Part shown: one piece after another, positions 1 through 11,212 of the stretch
Layout of the letters: each line of letters begins with the position of its first letter
How positions within the stretch are numbered: position 1 is the stretch's first letter
Notes under the pieces: model-generated
Told to the model about the DNA's origin: nothing
The model's input: only the letters and a program-made list of their open reading frames with translations
Database searches by the model: none
Made by a program: the position numbers and the translations under genes
Source: Paragonimus skrjabini miyazakii
Taxonomy: Eukaryota > Platyhelminthes > Trematoda > Plagiorchiida > Troglotrematidae
Reading direction: 5' to 3'
Assembly (NCBI GenBank): GCA_014338405.1
Contig: JTDE01000135.1
Coordinates: 48,972-112,971 of the forward strand
DNA length: 64,000 nucleotides

Positions 1-2339
1 AAGTTTGTTGCTCATTGCATCACAACCGAATTATTACGCTTCATAGCTCAGCGACCTCAGCAAACGGGTAATATTCGGGTTATGGAGAACGATTTTGCCA
101 GACTGATAATTTTCTAGTACTTATAAGCAGGTGCTTTATGAGAATAAAACGGGTCAAGCAGACTTTATTGCTGAACGATTCAGACACATTGATTGAACGC
201 GTCCTGATGAATGTTCGGAGGTCGAATAGGGTTTATCGTTCGCATATTTTCTTAGACTGAACGAGAGATTCCATCATAGTGAGGCCCGCCTTGAACGTCG
301 TCCATACGACCGAGCTGGTTAGTTTATATATGATTAACAACGGGTCTCCTGTGGCTCCACTCCTATTTATTTCGTTGACAATATTAACTTTATGACTTTG
401 GCCATTCATTTTACGGCTGGTTCGTTTTATCCAATGGAGTTTTAGGATCACGATCGAGAGGAAACAGCTCTTGTGGCCATTAAAAGGACTGCTGCACGTT
501 TTCAACGAAGCGGCTGTCAAACGCTGCAACGAATAGGAAAAGTCTGTCCATCATTACCAGTTCATTAGAACCTGAACGACGAATGTTAACCTGTCTTCAA
601 CAAGTTGGGGCGCTGTTTGCTCTTTGAATTCCACTTCAATGGACTCCACTGAACCCCCTTTTTTATACTCCACTGCTTAATTCCGTTACCAGAGCGAAAG
701 ACAACATAATAATGACCTCGAAGAATATCCCTGGAGCAACAAAATTGCCTGCTCAGCCTATTCAAAGGATCAGTTAACCATTACATTATTGTCAACTCCG
801 CGAAAACTTAACTAAGTAAATATACCATCGAGTTTCTAATCAAATGGTGTTAACGCCTTTCTAAACAGTTCGGGCCCTTCAGGCTTGCTTCGTTTCACCC
901 CAATTGTGCGTACATCATGCAACTCTATTACCACTCTCCTTTGTGAATTGTCTCTTATATTGTCTTTCATGGATACCGCAAGCACTGCCTTTACTAAACT
1001 CAAGGATGCTGAGTCTTGCGTAATGAGAGGATTTAGGTGTATTGACTGACTTATAAGATTGAGCTGGCTACTGAGTCCCATATGTGGGTTGACTAGTTTT
1101 GCAGAGGTTATAGACACGATTCCAAGAACGTTTACACGGAACTCGGTCACTTTTCAGCCGATGCACTGAGTAGCTGAGATGGTAAGCGTAACTTATGGGT
1201 GTGCATTGATAATGGTCCTGGTTTGGATGGTATTTGGTGTTGTGCCTGTGGAGTGCAAAACGAACCCAAAGATAAGTACGATGAACCTGCCAAAATATTT
1301 GCTGTTGAAAATTTGGTTTCACTGATGACGCCAAAAGTGTGTGCAGCCCTTTGAATTTGCTTGGTGAAACGCAGGGATCAGGCGTGTATCCACCATTAGG
1401 TCTGTGGATTACAATTAAGGCATTCGGGTAAGCGCCGATGCATCGGAGGGCTATCCGTGTTTCGATCAGCGGTTGACTAAATCGAGTACCCTGCGTATCA
1501 ACTTGTTTGGCGAACCTGTTTCTTTATCGTTGTTGCTTACCTTTACATATGCCTAAACATCTGTTTGAGCGAATGGTTGCAGCAAAACGGATACGAATCA
1601 CAATGGACTCAGTCAACACTAGATGAATAGGGTTACTACGCCAGTAAAGAGACCGTTGGTCGCAGTGCTCTCAGTATCCACGAGTAAAATCTGCTGTTGT
1701 ATACAATACACTGAAGAAGAAGAGTCCACGTACTGGTATTTGTACAGAAATGTACATCGACATGGCCATAGTTTAAGCTCAGGACCACAGAAAAGGTGAT
1801 ACGTCATCATATTCACTGGGTCACTTGATGAATGCGTCTGAACTATGGGCTCATCATTTTAAGTTGGTGTAGATAATGGTGGTCTAGATGAAAACGCGGT
1901 TGACTGATTTATAGAATACATCATGGACAACGGAATCTGAAAAATAAAGTTGTGAGGAAAGAGTTTATAAAGTGGGGTCACTAAATTTCAGTCGTTACGG
2001 GTATGGGTACGCGCGTGACCTCAACTTGCTAAATACTTTTTCATTAAAGCAGTGGCTGTGTAGTTCCATTCAGCTTCGAACAAAGAGAACGAAATAGATT
2101 TTGGTTTCGAACTGTCTGTTTTTGTGGGATTACAAGTATTTGGTTACAGTCTAGTTTGAAACCAACTGCCACAATCAACAGATAGGCTAGTGCCAAATTG
2201 GTGGCATTCGAAAGGATTTCAGTCGAAAATTTGTCGAACATTCAAATACCTTTAAAAAAATATATTACGTAATATCCTCCGGAGTAGTATTTCGTACATT
2301 CTGGCCATAAACGGACAGGTAACTAGTTTTACACAAGAT
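1..2339. other. No recognised gene
   Basis: I found no recognisable protein domain, RNA gene or repeat boundary here. Open frames are short (up to about 104 codons, for example 836-1150 on the minus strand) and match no family I can name. The 3' part directly precedes a Penelope-like reverse transcriptase, so upstream element sequence may be present but too decayed to see. Confidence 0.5.
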
Positions 2340-2587
2340 TCGAAATGTAACAGGACTGAAGCAGAATTATACGGAAACCTGTCAAAACCGATGTTGTACA
2401 AACGCTGCGTAGATGACATCCTAACCATTTTTGAGAACTTGAGTGATCCATGTATGCTGTCCTTTGAATTGACTCAGGCTGATCCGAACTTAAAGCTATC
2501 GAAAGGGAAAAAAGTGAATGACTGTCTTCTGTAGCTGGACATTTTGGTCACCCGAAAATCAATCGGCGTGATGAGAAGATCTGTCTA

Positions 2588-2687
2588 NNNNNNNNNNNNN
2601 NNNNNNNNNNNNNNNNNNNNNNNNNNNNNNNNNNNNNNNNNNNNNNNNNNNNNNNNNNNNNNNNNNNNNNNNNNNNNNNNNNNNNNN
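2588..2687. other. Assembly gap (100 N)
   Basis: Exactly 100 N lie inside the PLE-A coding relic, a conventional placeholder for a scaffold gap of unknown size. Sequence on both sides belongs to the same element in the same orientation, so the gap probably hides part of its RT domain. Confidence 0.97.
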
Positions 2688-3192
2688 GACATATGAATTT
2701 CGAAGGATCCTGTCCGACACAAAGAAACCCAGTTAGGACGCTTCTCCATAAAGCACACAGACTCTGCACAGAAGAAAACCTACCGCTAGAGTTAAGGGTA
2801 TTCTACATGTAAACGAGTACCCTCTACAATTCACCAGCAGGTGTAGCAGCGACACTACCCTTAAAATAGAACTGGTGACGGTACCGAAGAACACAGTGTA
2901 TCTCGAACCCCCGTTTCTAAGAGATAGCTGGTCAACAATGACAGGGAAACGTCCAACAGCCGCTTTACTCAGAATTCACAGCGGTGAAACAGAACCTTAC
3001 CAATCTTCTCGGTTGAGAACAGACAGCGTGCGTCTGTCGCATCACGCTGTTTATGCAAATATTCGTGTAGCTGCAGTATGAGCTATATAGAGAGGACAAA
3101 TAACCTGTTCTCAAATGGAATAGATGCCAACAGACGACATCTAACATCATCAGCTGCAAAGTATAATATAAAAAGGTCACAGAGTCATTATT

Positions 3193-3232
3193 CCTGATGC
3201 ATTTCTCGGAGCAACCGAAAACACATCTGGTT
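3193..3232 (+). ncRNA. Hammerhead-like motif at PLE-A 3' end
   Basis: The plus strand reads CTGATGC at 3194-3200, then a short segment that can pair weakly (CGG with CCG), then GAAAAC at 3217-3222. This resembles the CUGANGA...GAA core of the hammerhead ribozymes known from Penelope-like elements. The sixth base of the first box fits but its last base is C instead of A, so it is a relic at best. Confidence 0.3.
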
Positions 3233-3240
3233 CACTGAGG

Positions 3241-3794
3241 CTGTGCTCAAAAACAATTTTTGGTGGCGCTACAGCTACCGTAATAGCCTGCCTTCCCGTA
3301 TTTTTGATTCTTATTTTCGTGTCCGTCTGTCTACTCCTTGAAGCCATGACTTCTGTCTTGTGGAATCTTGACTTCCGTTAAACTAATTACATATCCGTGC
3401 GTGATCAGAATGTACGAAATATTACTCCGGCGAACATCACGTGAATTTTTTCTTCTCGTTGCCCCAAGAACGGTTGAAAATGTTGCGACTTTTACAATCT
3501 TGGGGATTGAAAAATGAACGGAAGGCATTCATAAAGTACAGGAATGCACTTGAGATGGGTTGCATGACTGAAGGTAGTGTCGTCGAGGTCACAGCTTGCC
3601 CTCCGCAGCAGGCACATGTAGAAGCATGAGTACGGAACGAACGAATGGTTACACACAGGTCCCTTAGAGAATCTGGCTAATCATCGTTTACTAAAGTAAC
3701 CGTACTGTCAGTTTTGGCAGTGCGTAACCACAACCAAATGCGACTAACACAATGCGTAATTATCTCGAACTACTTACATTTAATGAGTATTAAG
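3241..3794. other. No recognised gene
   Basis: I recognise no gene here. A 12-base imperfect hairpin pair occurs at the downstream edge: TAATGAGTATTA at 3781-3792 is the reverse complement of 3864-3875, one arm outside and one arm inside PLE-B. Confidence 0.5.
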
Positions 3795-3871
3795 AATCCT
3801 AATATAAGTTAGCACTTACGAACCGTAAACGGAACGGATATGAGAAAACACTGTGCGTTGAGCTAATACTC

Positions 3872-4067
3872 ATTATTAAGTAAATTCTTGATTAAGCCAC
3901 AACGAATTAAAACCAGAAGAGTTATCGGTTTCGCAACGTTTCGACCCTCTCGAAGAACCTTTATCAAGCGATTTAAATCAGAAAATTCACATTATACAAG
4001 CTTCAAATGAGGTAGTCCTCAACTGGCATGTTTGTGTGTTTAACAGGCGGTGTGTAGATAGGCTACC
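3872..4067 (+). repeat. PLE-B inverted arm, left
   Basis: This arm is the reverse complement of 4628-4825 with scattered substitutions, roughly nine-tenths identical by eye. It includes the A+T-rich outer end, the GTTTCGCAACGTTTCGACC block and a short stretch that in the other arm encodes the start of the endonuclease frame. Confidence 0.85.
3928..3970 (-). ncRNA. Hammerhead-like block in PLE-B terminal repeat
   Basis: Read in the sense of the element, the block contains TTGATAA, a stem-like AGG/TTCTTCGAGAG segment and GTCGAAACGTTG. The pattern recalls the hammerhead core and the CGAAACG end known from Penelope terminal repeats, but the first core box has two substitutions. The same block recurs inverted at 4729-4770. 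Confidence 0.3.
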
Positions 4068-4278
4068 AATGAGATTTAAGGGTTCACGGTTCATCTGAGA
4101 TCATCACGTGACGATCCCAGGCGCGGACAAGGGTCGATAGTTATTGTGTGATGTGTGACAGTGTGCGAGCGTGTATGTGTTAATCTACGTGCGTGTAGGT
4201 TGTTTGGGATGGTGTGGGTGACAGGGTGTCGTAAACCTCTCCTGTGCGGTGTCACTGTTGTCCATCCAGTAAATCTTG

Positions 4279-4690
4279 TCAAACAACTGACAATTCCAGG
4301 CCATCTGATCGATTCACCGCTTGTGGTGTATTAGCGATCAGCAAGGCTTCTGCTAGTAGACGTTCTTTGTGGTTACGGAAACCACTTTCTAACACAGTCG
4401 GATGGTCGAAGTCAACTTGGTGTTGGTTGAGGATCGCGTGCGCAGCAATGGCTGAATCATGTTCTAATTTCCGAAGTTGCTGAGCATCGGTAGGAGGCTT
4501 CTTACTACATCTTACATGTTCATTAGCGCGCACTTCTAGCTGCCGGGCGGTCTGTCCAATGTATGAAGCTTGACAGTATTGATATTTAATCCGGTAAACA
4601 CAGTCTGATTGCTCCAACACTGTTCGTGGTAACCTATCTGCACACCGCCTGTTAAACACACAAACACGTGCCAGTTGATGACTACCTCAT
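4279..4690 (-). pseudogene. GIY-YIG endonuclease domain of PLE-B
   Basis: An open frame of about 137 codons on the minus strand encodes the endonuclease end of a Penelope-like protein. The GIY-YIG core is visible as CVYRIKYQYCQASYIGQTARQ, with the family cysteines and the first two active-site tyrosines. Downstream are the expected ANEHVR, a LEHDSAIAAHAI block with histidines, a DHPTVLESG segment and a catalytic-glutamate region RLLAEALLIA. The domain nicks DNA to prime reverse transcription. No in-frame stop breaks it, but no RT domain precedes it, and a TGA closes the frame upstream in the inverted arm, so it is a fragment. Its wording differs from PLE-D and marks a separate lineage. Confidence 0.85.
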
Positions 4691-4825
4691 TTGAAGCTTG
4701 TATAATGTGAATTTTCTGATTTAAATAGCTTGATAAAGGCTCTTCGAGAGGGTCGAAACGTTGCGAAACCGATAACTCTTTTGGTTTTACTTCATTGTGG
4801 CTTAACCAAGAATTTACTTAATAAT
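4628..4825 (-). repeat. PLE-B inverted arm, right
   Basis: This arm is the reverse complement of 3872-4067. Its inner end reads into the GIY-YIG coding frame (VFNRRCADRLP), so coding and terminal-repeat sequence overlap here. Confidence 0.85.
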
Positions 4826-4834
4826 CCTAATATA

Positions 4835-5688
4835 ATATTTTTCAGGTTTGCGGCGTCCTATTGCTCTAGATTGTGAGACCATCATGTCTATCTCTGTCAC
4901 CTATTTTGTTTGAGCTGCACTGGTCGTCATGAACAGGAAGATGGATGGGTCTGCCCCATTCTGTGCGGACTACCCTACTGACTTCAACATAGCTCTCGTG
5001 AACATCAGCTGTCCTCCATAAATTTTAGAAGGCTTGTTCACCAAGCTGAATAACAGAACTCAGTAAACCAAAGTGAACTTGAGAGAACCCTGTCTTGAAG
5101 TGGGGATCTTACCGAAGTCTACAGAACAGCTGATCACCAGTATGCATCGTGGACTGTATATAGTGCAGTCGGCTCCCGTTTAACCGCAAGTCGGATCAGA
5201 GATACGGTACTCCGAGGCATCCACCTCTCATGTAGGCCATGTTGCTATCGTGAGCAGTGTATTGAGTTACCAAAGATGATTGATGGCTCGAACAGATGTA
5301 ACCTCAAGCTAGTCAGAAAAGCCATACATACCCTCCAATGATCACGCGGTATGTTAATTAAGTGATAATGTGCATCGGTCAGAGTAGTTAAACATAACCA
5401 CCTGCACCGCGCAACCAGCCAGCAGGCGAGTGAAAAAAAACGAGAAACCCAGCGATATCATGGTGCATCATAGTGCATTTTTAGCAGCTGTGCACCAAAT
5501 TCGGGAGCCTGCCCCTTAACCGTACATGAAACGCGTTACATGGCGGTGATTTTTTGATTGTCGAAGTATCTACATTTTTAGTAGGTTCCGACTTTCACCC
5601 CACTCAGGTTGACTCAACCTGGACACCGCAGTAACACCAGACGCATTCAGCCATTTCTTCAGAAGTCAGTTATCACAACTTGTCTGAT
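4835..5688. other. No recognised gene
   Basis: I see no domain or repeat that I can name. Short frames read through parts of 4950-5340 but carry frequent stops and match no family that I recognise. Confidence 0.5.
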
Positions 5689-5860
5689 TCGAAGTAAAGT
5701 ATTCCTGTTCATTCGACAAGGTGTGAGTGAGGCTTTGAACAACGGTTTCTTTCCGTCGTCAGTAATGTCTAGTATGGTACTGCTGCCAGCTGGGTGCATT
5801 GTCCCGATCCATAAAAAGTCGGATGATCTTGGAAGAAGACAGACGCTATTTCTATTTAAT
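5689..5860 (+). pseudogene. Possible LINE reverse-transcriptase scrap
   Basis: A frame here reads VFLFIRQGVSEALNNGFFPSS and then CIVPIHKKSDD. This resembles the RT segment of LINEs in which a hydrophobic helix is followed by a G-x-x-P segment and then VPI-x-KKGD. An inserted run separates the two parts, and the following region has lost any clear RT motif. The similarity rests on one short block, so it may be chance. Confidence 0.3.
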
Positions 5861-6226
5861 TCCAAGGTGACACTTATCGTGTGTTTTAGAATGCCACTCG
5901 TGCAATCCTTGTCACAATCTTCAACGTTGAACTACTCACTGGGACAGACCTGATACATTAACTGTTAGTTTTCTGAATCGAAAGTGAATTTTCCAAGGAT
6001 AGCCTCGGGGGAACTAAAATCTCTCCACTAGATAGCATCACATTCAGTGCTTTCGAGAGGTCACTTTTGCAACTTCAAGAATAGGATAAGACAAAAATTA
6101 TCCAACAGGTGCTGTTCATCTCGATTATGTGTGACGGAGAAGAAAGCCGAATTCTTCGGAGTCTCATGCTAGACCGATATTGCACTTGATTCTAGTCTTT
6201 GTCAGTCCCCTAACCACACACCTCTG
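5861..6226. other. No recognised gene
   Basis: This stretch precedes a GIY-YIG fragment and may hold decayed PLE sequence, but I see no motif. Confidence 0.4.
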
Positions 6227-6372
6227 TTGAAAACATTAAGTAGTCGGCTTACCGCACATCTTGATTGCACTGACTATGTCCTCGGGCAGTCCATGCCTGT
6301 GTACTCCTTCCTTTGCGGTTATGCAGTAAAATATGTGGGCTGCACGACGAAGCGTTTTCCCAAACAGATCAG
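6227..6372 (+). pseudogene. Penelope-like element C: GIY-YIG fragment
   Basis: The frame reads PVYSFLCGYAVKYVGCTTKRF, matching the GIY-YIG core of Penelope-like endonucleases (compare CVYSFTCSSGTSYVGRMTRR in PLE-D at about 11.6 kb). The first cysteine has become proline, and about 25 residues before it resemble the linker that precedes this domain in the family. The fragment stops where an AT microsatellite begins, losing the arginine/glutamate half of the endonuclease. Its close likeness to PLE-D suggests the same subfamily. Confidence 0.6.
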
Positions 6373-6427
6373 AATATATATTATATATATATGTATATAT
6401 ATATGTATCATATATATATATTATATG
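6373..6427. repeat. AT/TATG microsatellite
   Basis: A run of alternating A and T with interspersed TATG and ATCA units. It directly follows the PLE-C fragment. Microsatellite growth at a retroelement truncation point is common. Confidence 0.9.
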
Positions 6428-9400
6428 GTAATATTTCTACCGTCCAGTTTAACCCAGTGAATCATTTAATTACGCAAGCATTACATTTCTTTATGGTTCA
6501 GCTTCTTAGCGATCTCACCTTGCTGGTACATCACATTCTACAAACGCGGATACTTTAGTTCTGAACAGCTTTTGAATGGATTTGTCACGCAGGTGCGAAT
6601 TTTGATAACCTCGCCTCTAGAAAGTCGTTCTACTAATGCAAGTGAATATCACGGTGACAAGCCATCCGCACATCCATACTATTTTTCTCACCAATGAATT
6701 CAGCTTTTTTAAACAACGTGTAGTGTCATTATCTGTTGATGCATTCGATGATTTAGGAATTTGGAATAAGCCTAAAACATGCACTAGTCTAAAAACGTAG
6801 TGACGGGATTTGTATCAAGAAGTGCTCAAATCTCCGTCAAAGCATTCATTTCATACATTAGTAGTTGCAGTTCAATGAAACGTGCGTTTTATTTACTAGA
6901 ACTAGTAGTACCGTATGCCATTAACATTCCTTCGTCCGTCATGCTGAAATGTACAACAAAGTAATGTCTGGCGTTGTGACTATTCGTCTTTCATTCAGGC
7001 GATACTTTGCAAGTACATTTTTTATGATCAGGTTTTGAACAAGAGGCCTTTTCAAACTTCCATAGATCTGAATTCCTTATATTCTTCAGTTAACAGCAAA
7101 AAACTACAATTAAGTACAAATTTGTTAGCAATAAAAGTGATAGCCAATTTTGAAAACACTTTTGAAAACAACGAAATAAACATTCATTCATACATCAAAT
7201 GTACTAGACTGTTAGGCTTATTTTATGCAACGTATGTTCGCCGGTGAAAATCGTTAAATGTTGCCTCCAAACCACTGTGAGTGATAGATTCGGCAACACC
7301 AACCAAACTTTCTTAGTTCAAATACTAAGTGCCTCGTCATTTTTTTTCTAAATTGGCGTTTGAATCCAAACTCACCACACAATCTAGCTGTGTAACAGCT
7401 GTCGTAACGCTACACTTTCGTTACGGTCAAAAATAGTGGTTCACCCAACTAATCACTCAGGATAGACGTCTAGCTTCTAATTCCTTGTGGACATGGCATT
7501 CCGTTGGACCTAACGAGCAGGCCTTCCAGAATTGATTTTACTGTTTTGGTAAAGAAAATGTAGTCCCCCAAAAATGGCGTTTGAAATGTGTTCAAAAAAA
7601 GGTTTGTGATTTTGAATTTTATCTTTTTGCGCCATAACGTTTTGAAATGTTAGTGCACGCTCCTCGTTCGTCTTCCAATTGTCTCATTTCAATTTTACTG
7701 CATCATGTAAGGTCAGCTAAAGTCGATATATCCGCGGACGCTGGTTTGTTATGTTACGATTAGTTCGAGAAGGGATACATTCTTGGCTGAAAGTCAAGGT
7801 CTTCTGAGTCCCTCTAGGGTTTTGGGTGTCGTTACACTGTGTACTATATCCTTACGATCGCCATATTCGTGTCCTCGCCATTTCTGGTTTGCATTGACCA
7901 CACTGGCCATCACAGCTTTATCCGGATCTGAGGGACTCACTTTGACCTACTATTCTATGGTCTGTGCTATAATTGATATCGCTGAGCGGCTGATATGTTT
8001 ATTACATGAAGTGAAATCAGCTCGACCTTCTGGATTCCTAGCCAATCGCACCCAATTGTGCGTGTAACGTGGGTCGACATACTAACCGTTGTACCCATTA
8101 TGTAACGGAAACCAACAAGAGCAAGAGGCAACAGGCACATCACTTAAGAAAAACCTACTTGGCAGTGTCTCGGGGGGTGCTTTGATCTGCGTAATCCAGT
8201 CTTAATTTGCCGGTAAGTCAAAAGCGGTGTTCTCGTCTGGGTAAACTCCCTCAAACAATGGGCCTGTCGGGCGCTCCTCCTGTTCATCCTTATTCACATA
8301 TGCCGCGGTGCGGTCAATCACCATCGGATGTAGCCAAGGCGTTGACACATTACTTTACTGTTGAAGTTACTCGTTTACTGTCGTGTAAGACCAGGTATGA
8401 CCTACTGTGCACGGTCTCCTACTAACAGAATCCCCAATTTCAAAAATTCTAGGTTCGGTCTTCCTATGGCATCGGACCTCTGTAATAGTTTATTTCACGT
8501 GCGGACTATCTTTCACCCGTGAACTCAGCTAGCTTTTTCGAGAAAACACTCCGCATCCCGCTAACAATTCTAAAGGAGACAACCAGCTTCAGTTCGAGAT
8601 GAAATTCGGTGGCTAAACGGAATTTATTTATTCGAATAAAGTATCCTCGTTGGGGTTATAGGTTCATCGGTTGTTCATCTGTACTACTGTTTCAGAAGTA
8701 TCGTTTGATGCTGGGCGATTTAGTATCGAGTGATGCAATTGGACTCTGCTAGCTTATGATTGGCACAGCTTGATTGACACAGACCATCCTATTTGGTATT
8801 CTGTATGGGCGAACTACAAGGTGCGGAAAACCGATCGCTTTCTAACTGATGGCGATCTGGTTTGAATGCATACCAGTAACCACTAATAATGCATCTTACC
8901 ATTAGTCCTGCAAAAGCAGTATACAATGATCTTCAAGGTTGGGGTAGCCGGTGCTAGGGTGATGAGGGAACTGGGGTGTTCAATGGTCACGTCTGTTTGT
9001 ATAAGTCTAGATGATCTCGTTAAGTTGAAGCTACCATGTGTAATCCCAAGCCAGTATATTTAGGTTGGATATTCTATAGTGTGCACCGTGCATTAGTTAA
9101 AGTCGTGGTCTCCAGCTTGGTAGGCATAATAGCACCACATAACCATGGTAAATCTCCACCAAATAAACACGGTTCAATTCCGCTTTGTGAATAAAGAAAC
9201 GACTTTTTTGAGTAATCTAGGCATTCTGTTTGTACCGGCGTCACGTCCCATTCAGATTCTCCCCCCCCCCCCCAAGCAACGCACTGAGATTGATGCTGAA
9301 TTTGTCCATCAAATCAAATGGATTAACTCACCTTGGAGTTCCGAGTTGCGGGAATGTTCTCTTATTGGCCATATCATTACAGCTGCATCCTTATTTCTGC

Positions 9401-9662
9401 CAAACGGTGTAATAAGTTCCTAGTTACTGATAAGTTGTTTATTGGGCTGCGGGCGAAATATTAAGATTCGACTTTGAACGAATCTTTACCGACATTCGAG
9501 TTTGTCATCGAAGAATGTGTATCACTTTGCTACTTCAGTTATGTACTATTTCCTCACCCCCGTGACCTTTCAGATACCGTGGAGCACATTCATTGTAGTC
9601 TTAGAACAGGTTTTTGACGACTCCCTCCAAACATTGTATTTCGGGGAAATCCATGGAGTTGT
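6428..9662. other. No recognised gene
   Basis: Frames here are short and unassigned, including 7783-8067 and 8207-8425 on the plus strand. I see no reverse transcriptase, transposase or tRNA pattern. A C homopolymer lies at 9261-9273. Confidence 0.5.
9261..9273. repeat. Poly-C run (13 C)
   Basis: An uninterrupted run of 13 cytosines, unusual in this A+T-rich setting and able in principle to form i-motif/G-quadruplex structure. Its length is also prone to sequencing error. Confidence 0.9.
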
Positions 9663-11044
9663 TAGAAGCTAAACGGAGCAGCTCTTCAGGCAGTTTGAGA
9701 GAGATATCCGTAGGAAGCTGGAACGTAGCCTAAAGGCTGATCGTGAGATTTGGTTAATGGAGAAAGTTGAGGAAATAGAGACCGCTTTTGCTTCAGGGAA
9801 CATCGGCAAACTCTTTAGGCTTATCCGTGCTACTGGCCCCAGGCGACTGTCTGTCAGTAAAGCTATCAGCGAGGCAGATGGCACACTAATCTATAATAAG
9901 TGCAGAAAGTTAGAGCGTTGGGCGGAACACTTTGAGGGTCAATTCAGCTGGCCTCCATCTGGCTGGCTTCCATCGCGTTGCTGCCTCAAACTTATAATGC
10001 AACACCCTAGGCGATAGATTTGGAACCACTCAGTGAGCCTGAGATCTGCAATTGCATCTCGGTTCTCAAACGTAATAAGGTTGCTAGTCCAGATGATCTC
10101 ATGCCTGCACTTTTCAAAGAAGGTAGGAAGGGCGTTAATAATGGTTTTAACTCGTTTGTTTCAGCTTGTGTGGACGACGGAGACCATCCTTTCGTGCTGG
10201 GGCCACGCGATAATAGTTCCTATATTCAAGACATGTATCAGGGGCTCTTGCGAAAACTACCGGGGAATAAGTTTGACCCCAGTAGTTACTTAACTTCCGA
10301 CATCCATTATACTTCGTCGATTCACTGCAGTTTGAGAGGTAAACATTAGCGAATAACAGGCGGGGTTTAGCTTTGGGCGGGTATGTATAAATAACATTTT
10401 TACTTTTCACCCAATTCTGGGATAGCGTCATGAGTACCGCCGGCAAACAGTTGTCGTCTTTCTTGACTCTAAAATTGCGTTTGATTCGGTGGATCAGTTT
10501 ACCCCTTTAGAGTCGCTTAAACGCAAGCGTGTACCGACCAGGTATGTGAACATACTGTCTGCACTTTATTTCCATACTTCTGCTCAGGTTAGGATTTACG
10601 GTGAACTGTCTGACAGTTTCATCACCATGAGCGGCGTACGTCAAGCTGTCCTCTTTTATCATTCTTGTTTAATCTTGTGATGGGTGATATAATGGAGGAT
10701 TGTCTCCGTCATTCACAAAATGCCGGCGTGGACCTCCTACCCAGTGTTGCTGTTTGACACTTTTCAAGCAGCATAAACAACAATAAACGTTATTTCACGT
10801 TGTGCTAAGTATTTTGGGATGCGCTTCGTAGCCTCGAAATGTAAAGTGCTTCTGCAAGATTGCTGTAGTTACATAAATTTAATATTAGACAACGAACTCA
10901 TGGAGGTTGTTGACCGATTTGTATACCTGGGAAGTTGCATCAGCGGCGGCGGTGGAGGTGTAGGCAAAGAAATAGAGGCGAGTATCTCTAAGGCTTGGGT
11001 GATGTTCGCCAATGTGAGACACCCATGGCGACAGAGAGGTATTT
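9663..11044 (+). pseudogene. RTE-like LINE, 5' part (RT domain, decayed)
   Basis: This is the upstream part of the reverse-transcriptase frame of a LINE resembling the RTE-type elements of flukes. Recognisable blocks in order are LFRLIRATGPRR (about 9812-9846), ERWAEHFEGQFSW (9915-9953), EPLSEPEICNCI (10021-10056), HAIIVPIFKTC then NYRGISLTPV (10207-10284), RRQTVVVFLDSKIAFDSVDQ (10438-10497), SGVRQA (10630-10647), LFNLVMGDIMEDC (10671-10703), FGMRFVASKCKVLLQDC (10813-10863) and DRFVYLGSCISGG (10912-10950). Frames switch several times and stops occur. The catalytic YADD box expected between MGDIMEDC and FGMRF is missing, apparently by a local deletion. The endonuclease domain is not visible, so the copy is 5'-truncated. 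It is cut by PLE-D at 11033-11044. Confidence 0.85.
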
Positions 11045-11212
11045 AAATCGCGTAAAAATCCCCAGCGTAGTCATGAAAAAATACTGTGTAGCGAACAAGC
11101 TCGTTTTCATTGATTAATCATCAGGCTAAATTCATCACATTTATATCATATTTTACAGGGGAATCATGAAGGGGATAAACATGGACGGTTAATGATGTCA
11201 GTCAATTCAGTG
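11045..11212 (-). other. PLE-D 3' untranslated end
   Basis: A non-coding stretch between the last PLE-D codons and the duplicated target site. It contains the hammerhead-like block at 11099-11126 and ends directly at the target duplication, so it should be the true 3' terminus of the element. Confidence 0.7.
11099..11126 (-). ncRNA. Hammerhead-like motif at PLE-D 3' end
   Basis: On the minus strand CTGATGA (11118-11124) is followed after nine bases by GAAAAC (11103-11108). These are the two conserved boxes of a hammerhead ribozyme with a very short stem II. Hammerheads are known in the 3' regions of Penelope-like elements. The stem II potential is poor (two pairs), so activity is doubtful. 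Confidence 0.4.

Larger units (their letters stand above)
2340..3240 (+). pseudogene. Penelope-like element A: decayed RT and GIY-YIG
   Basis: This is a relic of a Penelope-like retroelement, whose single protein joins a reverse transcriptase to a C-terminal GIY-YIG endonuclease. The RT active-site block reads YKRCVDDILTIF at 2397-2432. About 35 codons later comes LDILVTRKS (the family's FLDI block) just before the assembly gap. After the gap, conserved thumb-like residues continue (RTLLHKAHRLC near 2737-2769). A decayed GIY-YIG core follows at about 3020-3160, with SYIERTNN corresponding to the usual SYIGRT. Several stops (for example TAG at 2532-2534) and frame changes show that it is dead. 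The N-terminal RT part is not recognisable. The 3' end carries a hammerhead-like motif. I am confident of the family, less so of the exact ends. Confidence 0.78.
3795..4834 (-). mobile_element. Penelope-like element B with 12-bp target duplication
   Basis: A compact Penelope-like insertion of 1016 bp (3807-4822), bounded by a direct repeat AATCCTAATATA at 3795-3806 and 4823-4834, which I read as the target-site duplication. Inside, two arms of about 196-198 bp (3872-4067 and 4628-4825) are inverted copies of each other, and a GIY-YIG reading frame lies between them on the minus strand. Penelope elements are known to end in pseudo-LTRs in direct or inverted orientation. The RT domain is absent, so this is a 5'-truncated copy. 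The stretch at 4110-4230 is GT-rich, like an old TG repeat. Confidence 0.75.

Noticed and set aside
204..232. CTGATGA...GTCGAAT, a possible hammerhead-like pair of boxes near the window start
   Set aside because: The second box is GAAT instead of GAAA, no convincing stems form, and no PLE coding sequence is recognisable upstream.
8207..8425. Plus-strand frame considered as a possible retrotransposon protein
   Set aside because: No RT, protease, integrase or zinc-knuckle motif visible.
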